From Ramlibacter sp. (GTDB taxonomy: Bacteria; Pseudomonadota; Gammaproteobacteria; Burkholderiales; Burkholderiaceae_C): DNA of 64,000 bases. A model generated the notes under the pieces. The model was not told the DNA's origin, ran no database searches, and worked only from the letters and a program-made list of their open reading frames with translations. Within the stretch, counting starts at the first letter, position 1; every line of letters begins with the position of its first letter. The DNA is taken from contig JAGRPN010000280.1 of the NCBI GenBank assembly GCA_019449555.1, forward strand, positions 1 to 64,000, read 5' to 3'. Positions 26,345 through 35,930 of the stretch are shown here, piece after piece. The translations under genes and the position numbers were made by a program.

Positions 26345-26793
26345 AAACCCGATCCACCAGAACCGCGCCGGCCCGCGAGGGCCCCGCTCCGTGGAACTTC
26401 CTCTCCGACCTGGGCCGCCAGCAGATGTCGGTGTGCACCGAAGCATCGAGCGCGATGATCCGCGGCTTCGATGCCATGCGAAAGCTGCAGGAACAAGCCG
26501 CGCATGATGCGACCGAGCGCCACGCAGCGGTCGCGCGAAAGCTCCAAGGCGCCTCGCAGCCGCTCGAACTCATGACGATCCAGGCGGCGTCGATGCGCGA
26601 CGATCTCGAAAGCGCGACGCAATATTGGCAGCAGCTCGCTGCCACGACACTCGAGATGCAGACCGAGGTGATGGGATGCGCGAGCCACCTGCTCGACTCC
26701 GAATCCGCGCTGGAAGCGGCGTCCGCGGTCGAAGCTCTTGACATGATTCCGGGCATGAGCAGCCTGTTCCCGCGCGCCGCGCGGCTCTGCTAG
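26341..26793 (+). CDS. Phasin-like PHA granule protein
   Basis: 150 residues, all predicted helix. LSDLGRQQMSVCTEASSAMIRGFDAMRKLQEQAAH and SQPLELMTIQAASMRDDLESATQYWQQL match the pattern of phasin-family proteins (amphipathic helices that coat polyhydroxyalkanoate granules). It starts inside the stop of the dksA-like gene and converges on phaC, whose stop is 5 nt away. The call rests on pattern and the phaC neighbour; a generic coiled-coil protein is possible. Confidence 0.75.
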   Translation: MKTRSTRTAPAREGPAPWNFLSDLGRQQMSVCTEASSAMIRGFDAMRKLQEQAAHDATERHAAVARKLQGASQPLELMTIQAASMRDDLESATQYWQQLAATTLEMQTEVMGCASHLLDSESALEAASAVEALDMIPGMSSLFPRAARLC

Positions 26794-26797
26794 CCTG

Positions 26798-28522
26798 CTA
26801 CGTCTGGTGAACGTACGTGCCCGGCGCGGGCACGGGCAGCCCCTCTTGCATCTCACCGGCCACCGGCGCCGACGCGCGCTCGCCCGACGAGTGATCGGCG
26901 AGCCATTGCTGCCAGCACGGCCACCAGGATCCCTTGAACGAGGGTGCGGCCTCGCGCCACGCCTGCGGATCCGCCGGCGCCTCGTGCGGCCCGTGCGAAG
27001 CGACCCGGTAGCTCGCCTGCGGATGCGCCTGCGGGCCGGCCGGCGGATTCACGATACCCACGTTATGCCCGCCCGAGGTCAGCAGGAACGTGACCGTTGC
27101 ATGGGTCAGCCGCTGGATCTTGTAGACCGAGGGCCAGGGCGAGACATGGTCACGCTCGGTCGCGACGGCGAATAGCGGCACCTTGATATTGACCAGCGAG
27201 ATCGCCCGGCCCGCGACCTTGAAGCGGCCCTCGGCGAGTTCGTTGTTCAGGTAGAGCCTGCGCAGGTATTCGCTGTGCATTCGCGCCGGCAGCCGCGTAG
27301 CGTCGGCGTTCCATGCGCGCAGCGCCGTCATCGGCGTCTGCGCGCCCATCAGGTATTCGTGCACGAGCTTGGACCAGACCAGGTCCTTCGAATTGATCAG
27401 TGCGAAAGCGCCGGCCATCCGCCGCCCGTCGAGGTAGCCGCGCTCGGCCATCAGGTCTTCGAGGAATGCGATCTGGCTCTCGTCGATAAACAGGCCCAAC
27501 TCGCCGGGTTCCTTGAAATCCGTTTCGGCGGCGAGCAGCGTCACCGTCGTGAAAGGGTTGTGGCGGCCGGCCCCGAGCACGGCGGCCGCCATCGCGAGCA
27601 GCGTGCCGCCAAGGCAATAGCCCACGGCATGCATGCCCGTGCCGGGACTGCGGGATCGCACTGCCCGCACGGCAGCCATCACGCCCAGTTTCAGGTAGTC
27701 CTCCAGCCCGAGATTGCGCCCTTCGCTGCCGGGATTCGCCCACGAGATCGCGAACACCGTGTGTCCCCGGCCGACCAGGAACCTGATCATCGAATCGTCG
27801 GGTGTGAGGTCGAGCACGTAGTACTTCATGATCCACGACGGCACGATCAGCAGCGGCTCCGTGCGGACCGTGGGGGTCGCCGGCTCGTACTGGATCAATT
27901 CGATCAGGCGATTGCGGAACACCACCTTGCCCGGCGTCAGGGCGACGCCTTTGCCGGGCAGGAACTGCTCCACGCCGCGCGGCTTGCGGTCACCGAGCAC
28001 GGCCAATGCATCGCGCCACCAGTTGGCCAATCCGTTCGAGAGGTTCATCCCGCCGGTCATCGCCGTCTGCTTGAGCACCTGCGGGTTGGTCGCGATGAAG
28101 TTCGACGGCGACCACATGTCGAGCCACTGCCGTGCCGTGAACTCCGCCACTTTCTCGTGGTGCTTCGAGACACCTCGCACGCCCGTCGTCGCTTCGCCCC
28201 ACCATTGCTCCTGCAGCAGGAAAGCCCGGCTTATCGCGCTGAACGGCGGCGCTGCCCAGTCCTTGGGCGAGAAGCGCTTGTCCTGCGGCAGCGGCTCGAT
28301 GCAAGACGCGCAGGTGCATGGACCGACGCAGCCGCACCGCAACGCATGCGTAATGTAGTGTTGCCACATGACGGCCTTACGCAGCGCGCTCGCCGCAAGG
28401 TCCATTTGTTTGGATGGCGATACCAGCAGATGCGTGAACCAGTCGGAATACGCGAGCGCCAGCGATGCGGGCGAGATGCCGTTCGCCAGACGGGCCAGCG
28501 CCAGCTTGACCGGGAGATCCAT
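26798..28522 (-). CDS. phaC: Class I poly(3-hydroxyalkanoate) synthase PhaC
   Basis: 574 residues, the length of class I synthases. The lipase-like box is GYCLGGT with the catalytic cysteine (about residue 300). The catalytic aspartate lies in ERDHVSPW and the histidine in GGHNVGIVNPP. The N-terminal PhaC_N domain (about 80-250) includes NPQVLKQTAMTGGMNLSNGL. It polymerises hydroxyacyl-CoA into PHB granules, an electron sink when respiration is limited. MDLPVKLALARLANG at 28522 is chosen over a longer ORF. A weak FNR-type box at 28602-28615 lies upstream, with GACGAT at 28.5 bp from its centre. Confidence 0.92.
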   Translation of the reverse strand: MDLPVKLALARLANGISPASLALAYSDWFTHLLVSPSKQMDLAASALRKAVMWQHYITHALRCGCVGPCTCASCIEPLPQDKRFSPKDWAAPPFSAISRAFLLQEQWWGEATTGVRGVSKHHEKVAEFTARQWLDMWSPSNFIATNPQVLKQTAMTGGMNLSNGLANWWRDALAVLGDRKPRGVEQFLPGKGVALTPGKVVFRNRLIELIQYEPATPTVRTEPLLIVPSWIMKYYVLDLTPDDSMIRFLVGRGHTVFAISWANPGSEGRNLGLEDYLKLGVMAAVRAVRSRSPGTGMHAVGYCLGGTLLAMAAAVLGAGRHNPFTTVTLLAAETDFKEPGELGLFIDESQIAFLEDLMAERGYLDGRRMAGAFALINSKDLVWSKLVHEYLMGAQTPMTALRAWNADATRLPARMHSEYLRRLYLNNELAEGRFKVAGRAISLVNIKVPLFAVATERDHVSPWPSVYKIQRLTHATVTFLLTSGGHNVGIVNPPAGPQAHPQASYRVASHGPHEAPADPQAWREAAPSFKGSWWPCWQQWLADHSSGERASAPVAGEMQEGLPVPAPGTYVHQT

Positions 28523-28601
28523 GGCGGCCGGTTCGTGCCCGACCGGACGTGAGTCGGTGATTGACACAGCCGTTATCGTCGGCCTGCCGCGCGGGAGCGT
28601 C

Positions 28602-28615
28602 TTGCGCAAGGTCAA
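28602..28615. promoter_or_regulatory. FNR-like box between phaC and adh
   Basis: TTGCGCAAGGTCAA keeps the TTG...CAA frame with one good half. Towards phaC a weak -10 (GACGAT) is at 28.5 bp. Towards adh the -10 TACCAT (28657-28662) ends 6 nt before the ATG at 28669, so the box would be centred at -60.5 (class I position) with no mRNA leader. Confidence 0.45.
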
Positions 28616-28668
28616 CGTTAGCGTGAATGCCTTGCACCCCACGCCGAAAGCATGCTTACCATCCAGCC

Positions 28669-29673
28669 ATGTTGCCGGCATTCATGCGCGCGATGACAGT
28701 GGCCGAAGCGAGGCATGAGCTGGTCGCCGCGCACAAGCCCATGCCGCAGGCGCGCGGCCATGACGTCATGTTGCGCGTGCTCGCGTGCGGCGTCTGCCGC
28801 ACCGACTTGCACATCGTGGACGGCGAGCTGCCGCCGCACCACGCGGCCATCGTGCCGGGCCACGAAATCGTGGGGCGCGTGGTCGCGCGCGGCCCGCAGG
28901 CCAAGCGTTACGCGATCGGGCAGCGCATCGGCGTTCCCTGGCTGGGTCAGGCTTGCGGCCATTGCGAATTCTGCGCGATCGACCGCGAAAACCTGTGCAA
29001 TTACCCGGTGTTCACCGGCTACGACCGCGACGGCGGATTCGCCGAGTACGCAGTCGCCGACGAGCGCTTCTGCTTCGCCATCCCGGCCCGCTACGACGAC
29101 GCGCATGCCGCGCCGCTGCTGTGCGCCGGACTGATCGGCTTTCGCGCGTGGCGGCTCGGCGGCGCCGCCACCGCGCGGCGGCTCGGCCTGTACGGCTTCG
29201 GCGCCGCCGCCCACATCATCTGCCAGATCGCGATCGCGCGCGGCCAGGAGGTCTACGCGTTCACGCGTGCCGGCGATACGGCAGGACAGGCTTTCGCCCG
29301 CACGCTCGGCGCGATCTGGGCCGGTGGCTCAGACGAAGCGCCGCCCGTCGCGCTGGACACGGCGCTGATTTTCGCGCCGGTCGGCTCGCTGGTGCCCACC
29401 GCCCTCGCCGCGGTGCACAAGGGCGGCATGGTGGTCTGCGCCGGCATCCACATGAGCACCATCCCAGCGTTCGACTACGGGCTGCTGTGGGGCGAGCGCG
29501 TGCTCAAATCCGTGGCCAACCTCACGCGCCACGACGGCGAGGCTTTTTTCAACCTGATCGCGGAGCTGCCCCTGCAGACGCATGTCCAGACGTTCGAGCT
29601 GGCCGAAGCCAACGCCGCGATCCAGGCCGTGCGCGATGGCCGCGTGAGCGGCGCGGCGGTGTTGATCCCCTGA
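28669..29673 (+). CDS. Zinc-dependent alcohol dehydrogenase
   Basis: 334 residues of the MDR family. The catalytic zinc site shows as CGVCRTDLHIVDGEL and PGHEIVGRV (Cys, His-Glu). The structural zinc cysteines are in QACGHCEFCAIDRENLC. The Rossmann fold begins LGLYGFGAAAHIICQIA. The alternative ATG at 28627 would add 14 residues of low quality; 28669 is favoured by the -10 element TACCAT 6 nt before it. It probably reduces acetaldehyde or similar aldehydes for NAD(P)H disposal at low oxygen. Divergent from phaC. Confidence 0.9.
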   Translation: MLPAFMRAMTVAEARHELVAAHKPMPQARGHDVMLRVLACGVCRTDLHIVDGELPPHHAAIVPGHEIVGRVVARGPQAKRYAIGQRIGVPWLGQACGHCEFCAIDRENLCNYPVFTGYDRDGGFAEYAVADERFCFAIPARYDDAHAAPLLCAGLIGFRAWRLGGAATARRLGLYGFGAAAHIICQIAIARGQEVYAFTRAGDTAGQAFARTLGAIWAGGSDEAPPVALDTALIFAPVGSLVPTALAAVHKGGMVVCAGIHMSTIPAFDYGLLWGERVLKSVANLTRHDGEAFFNLIAELPLQTHVQTFELAEANAAIQAVRDGRVSGAAVLIP

Positions 29674-29740
29674 GCCTGCGCACGCGCCACGCGCGCGTGC
29701 ATTCCGCCCTCGCGTTTCGCGGCCGCGGTACCGGCAAAAG

Positions 29741-29754
29741 TTGCGGCATGTCAA
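29741..29754 (+). promoter_or_regulatory. FNR-type box of the BON/Hsp20/ABC gene set
   Basis: TTGCGGCATGTCAA has a -10 TAGATT at 29776-29781, 28.5 bp from its centre; start point about 29788, leader about 46 nt. It precedes the genes from 29835 to 35276, which have no other clear promoter. Confidence 0.6.
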
Positions 29755-29834
29755 GGCGGAATCACGAAGCACGCCTAGATTTAATTGCAGCCGCCGTGCG
29801 GCGGCGCTGACTCACGTGCAGGGGGATTCGAAAC

Positions 29835-30488
29835 ATGAAGACCGACGCGCAACTCAAGGCCGACGTCATGGATGAGCTGACTTGGGATCCCGTGATCAAT
29901 GCCAGCCACATCGGCGTGATGGTCGAGGAAGGCGTGGTGACGCTCACCGGCCACCTGGACACCTTCGCGGAAAAACACGCGGCGGAACACGCCGTCCGGC
30001 GCGTCGCGGGCGTGCGCGGCATCGCGATGGAACTTGACGTGAAGCTGTCGCCTTCGCACGAGCGCAGCGATTCGGAAATCGCCGGCGCCGCGACCGAAGC
30101 GCTTCGCCTCAATCCGCTGGTGCCGCGCGGCAAGGTCCAGGTCGAGGTCGAGAGCGGCTGGGTCACGCTCAGCGGAGAAGTCGACTGGGCCTACCAGTTC
30201 GCTACCGCCGAGCAGTGCGTCAGGCCACTGGCGGGCGTGCGCGGCCTGTTCAACGAGATCACCATCCGGCCTCGCGTGGACGGTGACGACATCGCCCGGC
30301 AGATCGCGGCCGCTCTGGAGCGGCAGGCGCAGCGCGAGGCAAGGCACATCGGGGTCGAGGTCGAGGGCGGCGTGGTCACCCTCAGCGGCAAAGTCCATTC
30401 CATGGCCGAGCACGACGCGGTAATGGGAGTGGCATTCTCGACGCACGGTGTGGCGCACGTCGTCGATCACCTCCAGGTCGCGGGCTGA
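29835..30488 (+). CDS. Triple BON-domain protein
   Basis: 217 residues made of three BON repeats (about 5-72, 78-146 and 150-217). Each ends with a gVVTLsG-type core: EEGVVTLTGHLDTFAEKHAAEHAVRRVAGVRGI, ESGWVTLSGEVDWAYQFATAEQCVRPLAGVRGL and EGGVVTLSGKVHSMAEHDAVMGVAFSTHGVAHV. No signal peptide, so it appears cytoplasmic, unlike OsmY. BON domains are thought to bind phospholipid. It is first in a plus-strand set with hsp20 and an ABC exporter, behind an FNR box. Confidence 0.9.
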   Translation: MKTDAQLKADVMDELTWDPVINASHIGVMVEEGVVTLTGHLDTFAEKHAAEHAVRRVAGVRGIAMELDVKLSPSHERSDSEIAGAATEALRLNPLVPRGKVQVEVESGWVTLSGEVDWAYQFATAEQCVRPLAGVRGLFNEITIRPRVDGDDIARQIAAALERQAQREARHIGVEVEGGVVTLSGKVHSMAEHDAVMGVAFSTHGVAHVVDHLQVAG

Positions 30489-30542
30489 CGGCAAGCGCCG
30501 CGGCAGGGGTGGATTTCATCAATCGTTTTCTGGAGGTCATTC

Positions 30543-30971
30543 ATGAGCAATCTTCGTCTGCTGGACCCGGCGTTCAGCAACAACTTCGAATCGGCCCTGC
30601 GCCGTTTCTTCGCACCCGTCGCCTTCGATACCGACCTGCCCGAGCTGAAAATGCGCATCGACGTGACCGACAAGGATAACGCCTATGAAGTCAAGGCGGA
30701 CATTCCCGGCGTGAAGAAGGAAGACATCAATGTGCGCATCGACGGCAACGTGGTGCAGATCGATGCCGAGGTGAAGCGCGAGAAGGAAACGAAGGGCGAC
30801 GGCGACCGTACCCTGTGCAGCGAGCGCTACTACGGCAACGTGTCGCGCACGTTCAGCCTGGCCGACGACGTGGACGAAAGCAAGGCGCAGGCGACGTACG
30901 CGGATGGCGTGCTGACGCTGGCCCTGCCCAAGAAGACGGCCGAGGCATCGAAGAAACTCACCGTGCAATAG
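30543..30971 (+). CDS. Small heat shock protein Hsp20
   Basis: 142 residues. The alpha-crystallin domain spans about 32-140, from [33 protein letters not shown] to the conserved [13 protein letters not shown] (AxxxGvL motif). GGAGGT lies 8 nt before the ATG. A holdase chaperone that binds unfolded proteins. It lies 54 nt behind the BON gene and 8 nt before the ABC ATPase gene, probably in the same transcript. Confidence 0.95.
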   Translation: MSNLRLLDPAFSNNFESALRRFFAPVAFDTDLPELKMRIDVTDKDNAYEVKADIPGVKKEDINVRIDGNVVQIDAEVKREKETKGDGDRTLCSERYYGNVSRTFSLADDVDESKAQATYADGVLTLALPKKTAEASKKLTVQ

Positions 30972-30979
30972 GGCGTTGC

Positions 30980-31711
30980 GTGAGCGCAGAACCGGCGCCG
31001 CCCAAGGCCCTGCCGGTGCTGCGCATCCGGTCGCTGTGCAAGACGTACGGCACCGGCGAAACCGCCGTGCATGCGCTGCGCGACGTGGACCTGGAGGTGC
31101 GGGCCGGCGAATTCGTGGTCCTGCTCGGGGCCTCCGGCAGCGGCAAATCGACGCTGTTGAACATCCTGGGCGGGCTGGACCGGCCCACCTCGGGCGAGGT
31201 CGAGTTCTTCGACCACCAGCTCACCGATGCCTCCGACGACGAGCTCACGCGCTACCGGCGCGAACATGTGGGCTTCGTCTTCCAGTTCTACAACCTCATT
31301 CCGAGCCTCACGGTGCGCGAGAACGTCGCCCTGGTGACCGACATCGCGAGCGATCCCATGCCGGTGGACGAGGCGCTCGAGCTGGTGGCGCTGGCGCCGC
31401 GGCGCGAACATTTTCCCTCGCAGCTTTCCGGCGGCGAGCAGCAGCGCGTCGCGATCGCACGCGCCATCGTCAAGCGGCCGCAACTGCTCCTATGCGACGA
31501 GCCCACCGGCGCGCTCGATTACGCGACGGGCAAGCTGGTGCTCGAAGTCATCGCGCGCATCAACCAGGAGTTGGGCACGACCGCGATCGTGATCACGCAC
31601 AACGCCGCGATCGCCGGAATGGCCGACCGCGTGATCCGGTTGTCCGACGGCCGGATCGCGAGCATCGATGTACCCCAGCGGCGGCTGACGCCCGCCGAAC
31701 TGTCATGGTGA
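30980..31711 (+). CDS. ABC transporter ATP-binding protein (MacB/LolD type)
   Basis: 243 residues. Walker A is GASGSGKST (about 49), the Q-loop [18 protein letters not shown], the signature [15 protein letters not shown] and Walker [17 protein letters not shown]. This is the LolD/MacB subfamily that drives FtsX-type permeases by mechanotransmission. The start is a GTG just after the hsp20 stop. The permease (31716) and a HlyD-type adaptor (34086) follow without gaps. Substrate unknown. Confidence 0.93.
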   Translation: MSAEPAPPKALPVLRIRSLCKTYGTGETAVHALRDVDLEVRAGEFVVLLGASGSGKSTLLNILGGLDRPTSGEVEFFDHQLTDASDDELTRYRREHVGFVFQFYNLIPSLTVRENVALVTDIASDPMPVDEALELVALAPRREHFPSQLSGGEQQRVAIARAIVKRPQLLLCDEPTGALDYATGKLVLEVIARINQELGTTAIVITHNAAIAGMADRVIRLSDGRIASIDVPQRRLTPAELSW

Positions 31712-31715
31712 TGCC

Positions 31716-34082
31716 ATGAAAGCACTCGACCGCAAGGTGCTCAGGGATCTTCGGCTGCTCTGGAGCCAGGCCGTGACCATCGCACTGGTGGTGGCCAGCG
31801 GCATCGGGGGCTTCGTGGCGATGCTCTCCGCGGTGGATTCGCTGGCGCTGGCGCGCGAGAGCTTCTACGAGCGCGGCCGCTTTGCCGACGTGTTCGCCAT
31901 CGTGAAGCGCGCACCCGACGCCCTGACGCGGCGCCTGGCCGGGATCGACGGCGTGATCGACGTCCAGCCGACGGTCGAATCCATGGCGCGCGTCACCGTT
32001 CCGGGCAGCCCCGATCCCGTGGTCGGCCAATTGATCGGGCTCGATCTGCGTGGCACGCAACGGCTGAACCGCGTGAGCGCGCGCACCGGCCGCTTCCCGG
32101 AGCCGGGCAGCCGCGCCGGGGGCGAACTCGAGGCGCTCGTGTCGGAAGGATTCGCACAGGCGCACGGGCTGGAGCCGGGCGCCCGGGTGAGTGCGCTCGT
32201 CAACGGCAAATTGCGCAACCTGCGGATCACCGGCACGGCGCTGTCGCCCGAATACATCTTCGCCGGCCTATGGGGCATGCCCGACCTGCGCGCGTTCGGC
32301 GTGTTCTGGGTGGACGAGGACGAACTGGCAGCGGCAATGGACATGGAAGGCGCGTTCAATCGCGTGGCCCTCAAACTGTCGCCGCGCGCATCCGAGCGGG
32401 CGGTGATCGACGCGGTGAGCCGGCAACTGGCAGGCTTCGGCGGGCTGCCTGCGCACGGACGCGTCGACCAGATCTCGCACGCCATGCTGGACAACGAGAT
32501 CCGGGAGCAGCAGGTGCTGGGCACGGTGCTGCCTTCCATCTTCCTCGCGGTGGCCGCGTTCCTGCTGCACGTGGTGGCGGCGCGGCTGGTGGCCACCCAG
32601 CGCGAACAGGTGGCCGCGTTGAAGGCGCTCGGCTATCCCAACCGCGTCATCGCGCTGCACTACCTCAAGCTGGTCGCGCCGATGGTGGGCGGTGGCTGGT
32701 TGCTCGGGCTCGCGCTCGGGAAATGGCTGGGCGTCGGCATGATGGGGCTGTATGCCCAGACGTTCCGCTTCCCCTCCTTGCCGCACCACATTCCGCCGTC
32801 GCTGATCTGGGCGAGCCTGGCCATCGTGACGGCCACCGCCGTCCTCGGCACCCTGACCGCGATCCAGGCCACCGTGCGGCTCCAGCCGGCGGAGGCCATG
32901 CGCCCGCCGGCGCCCGGCCGCTACCGGCGCTCCCTGCTGGAGCGGGTGCCGCGCCTGCGCACCGGGCCGGCCCTGCGCATGATCCTGCGCAACATGGAGC
33001 GCCGGCCGCTGCGCGCCGCGCTGACCACCGGTGGCATCGCCGTGTCGCTGGCGATCGTCATCATGGGCAATTTCTTCCGCGACTCGATCGAGGTGATCGT
33101 CGACACGACCTTCACCCTGGCCATGCGCGGCGACATCGCGGTCTGGACGAGCGATCCGGTGGATGCCGCCGCTGCGCGCTTGCTGGCTCGTATTCCGGGC
33201 GTGCTGCAGGTCGAGCCCGGACGCAGGGTGGCCGTGCGGTTCATCCATGGCCAGCACAGCGAAACCGGCCTGATCCAGGGCCGCGCGGCGCCGCCTGGGC
33301 TGCAGCGCGTGATCGATATCGAGGGGCGCCTCACGCCGCCGCCGTCGGCCGGCCTGCTGATGAGCGAGCGGCTGGCCCACAAGATGGGCTTGCGCGTCGG
33401 CGACACGGTGACCGTGGAAATGCGCGAAGGCCGGCGGCTCGTTCGCGCCGTGACGGTGGAACGCCTGGTGCGCGACATGATGGGCCTGAACGCCTACATG
33501 GAGCGGCACGCGCTGAACCGGCTGCTGGGCGAAGGCGATGTGGCTTCCGAGTTCACCCTCTTGACCGGGAAGGCAGCCAGCCGCTCGGTCGTGCAGGCAA
33601 CGCAGGCCATGCCCCGCGTCGCCGGCGCGTTCAGCAAGGCGACCATGCTGCGCAACATGGAGGAAGTCACCGCGCGCAACATCCTGGTCATCAGTTCCAT
33701 CGTCACCGCCTTCGCGGCGGTGATCGCGGTGGGCGTGGTGTACAACAACGCGCGCATCGCGCTGGCCGAGCGCAGCTGGGAGCTGGCCAGCCTGCGGGTA
33801 CTGGGTTTCACCCGGGCCGAGGTCTCGGTGCTATTGCTTGGCGAGCTTGCGCTGGGCATTGCAATGGCGCTGCCCCTGGGCATGGCGCTGGGCTGGGGCC
33901 TGACTCATGCCGTGGTCGACCTCATGGCGACGGACCAGTTTCTTTTTCCCGTGGTGATCCGGCCGCGCACGTACGCCTGGGCGGCCTTGTGCGTGGTGGC
34001 CGCCGGCCTGGCCAGTGCGATGGTGGTGCGCAGACGCATCGACGCGCTCGACATGGTGGCCGCACTGAAGACGAGGGAGTAG
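31716..34082 (+). CDS. FtsX/MacB-like ABC permease
   Basis: 788 residues with a duplicated FtsX core. TM1 (LLWSQAVTIALVVASGIGGFVAML) is followed by a periplasmic domain, then three helices near 270-385. A second unit starts at PALRMILRNMERRPLRAALTTGGIAVSLAIVIMG (about 415) and ends with helices near 650-780. This is the two-unit layout of LolE/YbjT-like long permeases. It starts 4 nt after the ATPase stop. With the adaptor behind it, it probably moves a lipid or hydrophobic compound to or across the periplasm. Confidence 0.9.
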   Translation: MKALDRKVLRDLRLLWSQAVTIALVVASGIGGFVAMLSAVDSLALARESFYERGRFADVFAIVKRAPDALTRRLAGIDGVIDVQPTVESMARVTVPGSPDPVVGQLIGLDLRGTQRLNRVSARTGRFPEPGSRAGGELEALVSEGFAQAHGLEPGARVSALVNGKLRNLRITGTALSPEYIFAGLWGMPDLRAFGVFWVDEDELAAAMDMEGAFNRVALKLSPRASERAVIDAVSRQLAGFGGLPAHGRVDQISHAMLDNEIREQQVLGTVLPSIFLAVAAFLLHVVAARLVATQREQVAALKALGYPNRVIALHYLKLVAPMVGGGWLLGLALGKWLGVGMMGLYAQTFRFPSLPHHIPPSLIWASLAIVTATAVLGTLTAIQATVRLQPAEAMRPPAPGRYRRSLLERVPRLRTGPALRMILRNMERRPLRAALTTGGIAVSLAIVIMGNFFRDSIEVIVDTTFTLAMRGDIAVWTSDPVDAAAARLLARIPGVLQVEPGRRVAVRFIHGQHSETGLIQGRAAPPGLQRVIDIEGRLTPPPSAGLLMSERLAHKMGLRVGDTVTVEMREGRRLVRAVTVERLVRDMMGLNAYMERHALNRLLGEGDVASEFTLLTGKAASRSVVQATQAMPRVAGAFSKATMLRNMEEVTARNILVISSIVTAFAAVIAVGVVYNNARIALAERSWELASLRVLGFTRAEVSVLLLGELALGIAMALPLGMALGWGLTHAVVDLMATDQFLFPVVIRPRTYAWAALCVVAAGLASAMVVRRRIDALDMVAALKTRE

Positions 34083-34085
34083 CAC

Positions 34086-35276
34086 GTGCTCGGACTGAAC
34101 AAGACGACCTGGCTCTGGATCGGCGTAGCGGCCGCTGCTGCGGCGGCGCTGGCCTGGGCTTTTTCCCCTCGCCCGATCGAAGTGGAGGTCGCCTCCGTGA
34201 CGCAGGGCCGCTTCGAGCAGGCGATCGAGGAGGATGGGCGCACCCGCCTCAAGGAGCGCTACACGGTGTCGGCACCGGTTGCCGCGCGCCTGGCCCGCAT
34301 CGCGCTGCGCGAGGGCGACCCGGTGGTCGCCGGCGAACCCGTGGCCACGCTGACGCCCGTGATGTCGTCGATGGTCGATGAGCGCAGCGCCCGCGAAGCG
34401 GCAGCGCGCCTGAAGGCCGCGGCCGCCGGTGTCGAGCGCGCCGCCGCCCGCGTCGAGCGGGCCAAGATCTCGCTGCAGGAAGCGCGGCTGGAGCAGGAGC
34501 GCTCGGAAAAGCTCGCCGCCGACGGCTTCATTGCACCGTCGCGGCTGGACGCCACGCGACTGGCGCTGGCCGGTGCGCGACGCGAGCTCGAGGTGGCCAA
34601 TGCGGAGCGTGAAGTGGAAGTCCATGAGCAGGCCTTGGCCGCCGCCGCGCTGCACCCCGCGACGAGCGGCAAGGGCCGGCCGCTGCACGTTCTCTCGCCG
34701 ATCACCGGCGTCGTGCTGCGGGTGGTGCAGGCCAGCGAGGCGACCGTGCCGGCGGGGGCAGCGCTGCTGGAGGTCGGAGACCCCGCGCGCATGGAGGTCG
34801 TGAGCGAACTGCTCACCACCGATGCCGTGCAGGCGCAGCCCGGCCGCCGCGTCGTGATCGAGCGCTGGGGCGGCGCCGCCGTCGAGGGACAGGTGCGGCG
34901 GGTGGAGCCGGCCGCGTTCACCAAGGTCTCCGCGCTCGGGATCGAGGAGCAACGGGTGAATGTGCTGATCGACATCACCGCGCCGCCGCAATCCTGGCGC
35001 GCGATGGGCGACGGTTTTCGTGTCGGAGTGCGGATCGTCACCGCCGGCGTGGACCAGGCACTGTTGGTGCCGGTCGGCGCATTGTTCCCGCAGGGGGATG
35101 GAATGGCGGTCTACAAGCTGGAGGGGCGCCGGGTCCGCTTGCAGCCGGTCGACGTGGGCGCGCGCAACGGCACGCAGGCCTGGATCCGCAAACCCCTGTC
35201 GAACGGCGAAGCCGTGGTGGTGTATCCGCCGGCGGCGCTGGCGGACGGGCGCAAGGTGCGCGTGCGCGCGCCGTGA
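34086..35276 (+). CDS. HlyD/MFP-family periplasmic adaptor
   Basis: 396 residues, GTG start 3 nt after the permease stop. One N-terminal anchor (TTWLWIGVAAAAAAALAWAF) precedes the barrel-sandwich half YTVSAPVAARLARIALREGDPVVAGEP. A long alpha-hairpin (about 100-190, Ala/Arg/Glu rich) and the second lipoyl half LHVLSPITGVVLRVVQASEATVPAGAALLEVG follow. It is the adaptor for the ABC pair upstream. The nearest outer-membrane factor is the TolC-like protein at 36206. Confidence 0.9.
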   Translation: MLGLNKTTWLWIGVAAAAAAALAWAFSPRPIEVEVASVTQGRFEQAIEEDGRTRLKERYTVSAPVAARLARIALREGDPVVAGEPVATLTPVMSSMVDERSAREAAARLKAAAAGVERAAARVERAKISLQEARLEQERSEKLAADGFIAPSRLDATRLALAGARRELEVANAEREVEVHEQALAAAALHPATSGKGRPLHVLSPITGVVLRVVQASEATVPAGAALLEVGDPARMEVVSELLTTDAVQAQPGRRVVIERWGGAAVEGQVRRVEPAAFTKVSALGIEEQRVNVLIDITAPPQSWRAMGDGFRVGVRIVTAGVDQALLVPVGALFPQGDGMAVYKLEGRRVRLQPVDVGARNGTQAWIRKPLSNGEAVVVYPPAALADGRKVRVRAP

Positions 35277-35280
35277 GGCG

Positions 35281-35298
35281 TAGGAGTCTGGGCTCCTA
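35281..35298. terminator. Hairpin between convergent adaptor and uspA genes
   Basis: TAGGAG-6 nt-CTCCTA forms a 6-bp stem between the convergent stops. It lacks a T-run, so termination is uncertain. Confidence 0.3.
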
Positions 35299-35751
35299 GA
35301 CCTTCGGCTCTTCCAGGCGCACCAGCAGCACGGGCACCGGGCTGGAGCGCATCACGCCTTCGGCCGCGCTGCCCAGCGTGAGCCGGCTGAAACCGCGCCG
35401 GCCGTGCGTGCCCATCACGATCAGGTCGCACGCGTGCTGGCGCGCCTGGTCCACGATGACGTCCGCCACGCGTTTGCCGGTGACTTCGCGCAACAGGGTC
35501 TCGCAGTGCGCGCCGGCCGCCTCGGCCGCGCGCTTGGCCTTGCCCAGCACGTCGAGCCCGTACTGGCGCAGGCCGCGGATCATCTCTTCGTACCCGGCGG
35601 CCGAAGACATCTCGATCAGCATCGTGTAGTCGTCCACGATGTGCAGGAAGAGCAGCCTGGTGTTCTGGCCCTCCGCGAGATTGATCGCTTCGCGCAAGCC
35701 GCGCTCGGCAGTCGGGCTGCCATCGACGGGAACGAGGATTCGCTGGTACAT
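35296..35751 (-). CDS. Universal stress protein (UspA family)
   Basis: 151 residues. It starts [23 protein letters not shown] and ends with the ATP-binding motif [20 protein letters not shown] (G-2x-G-9x-G-S) and VPVLLVR, so an ATP-binding Usp. The ATG at 35751 has GGAGG 6 nt upstream and is preferred to a longer ORF of poor character. An FNR-like palindrome (35855-35868) lies about 110 bp upstream. Usps of this type are induced by low oxygen in related bacteria. Confidence 0.95.
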   Translation of the reverse strand: MYQRILVPVDGSPTAERGLREAINLAEGQNTRLLFLHIVDDYTMLIEMSSAAGYEEMIRGLRQYGLDVLGKAKRAAEAAGAHCETLLREVTGKRVADVIVDQARQHACDLIVMGTHGRRGFSRLTLGSAAEGVMRSSPVPVLLVRLEEPKV

Positions 35752-35854
35752 GAGAGAGCCTCCTTGCGGCCCGATAGCCGATCCGCCCGCCGCCGGCCGC
35801 GCGGACGGGCCATTCCATTGTGGTCCATGTCGCCCTGCGGTGAAGCGTTTTCGG

Positions 35855-35868
35855 TTGAGAAATCTCAA
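35855..35868. promoter_or_regulatory. FNR-like palindrome between uspA and a small ORF
   Basis: TTGAGAAATCTCAA is a perfect palindrome of the TTGNN-N4-NNCAA type. A weak -10 AAACAT (35891-35896) lies 29.5 bp towards the small ORF at 35931. Towards uspA the nearest -10 (CACAAT, 35822-35817) is about 10 bp farther than usual. Confidence 0.45.
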
Positions 35869-35930
35869 CGCGTCCCGGTTGAGCTGGAGGAAACATTCGG
35901 GTACTTCCAATGCATTACCCGAGGAGTGAC

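Noticed and set aside
32270-34381. A 703-codon frame overlapping the FtsX-like permease
   Set aside because: Low-complexity Arg/Gly/Ala shadow of the permease gene, which is continuous and complete in its own frame.
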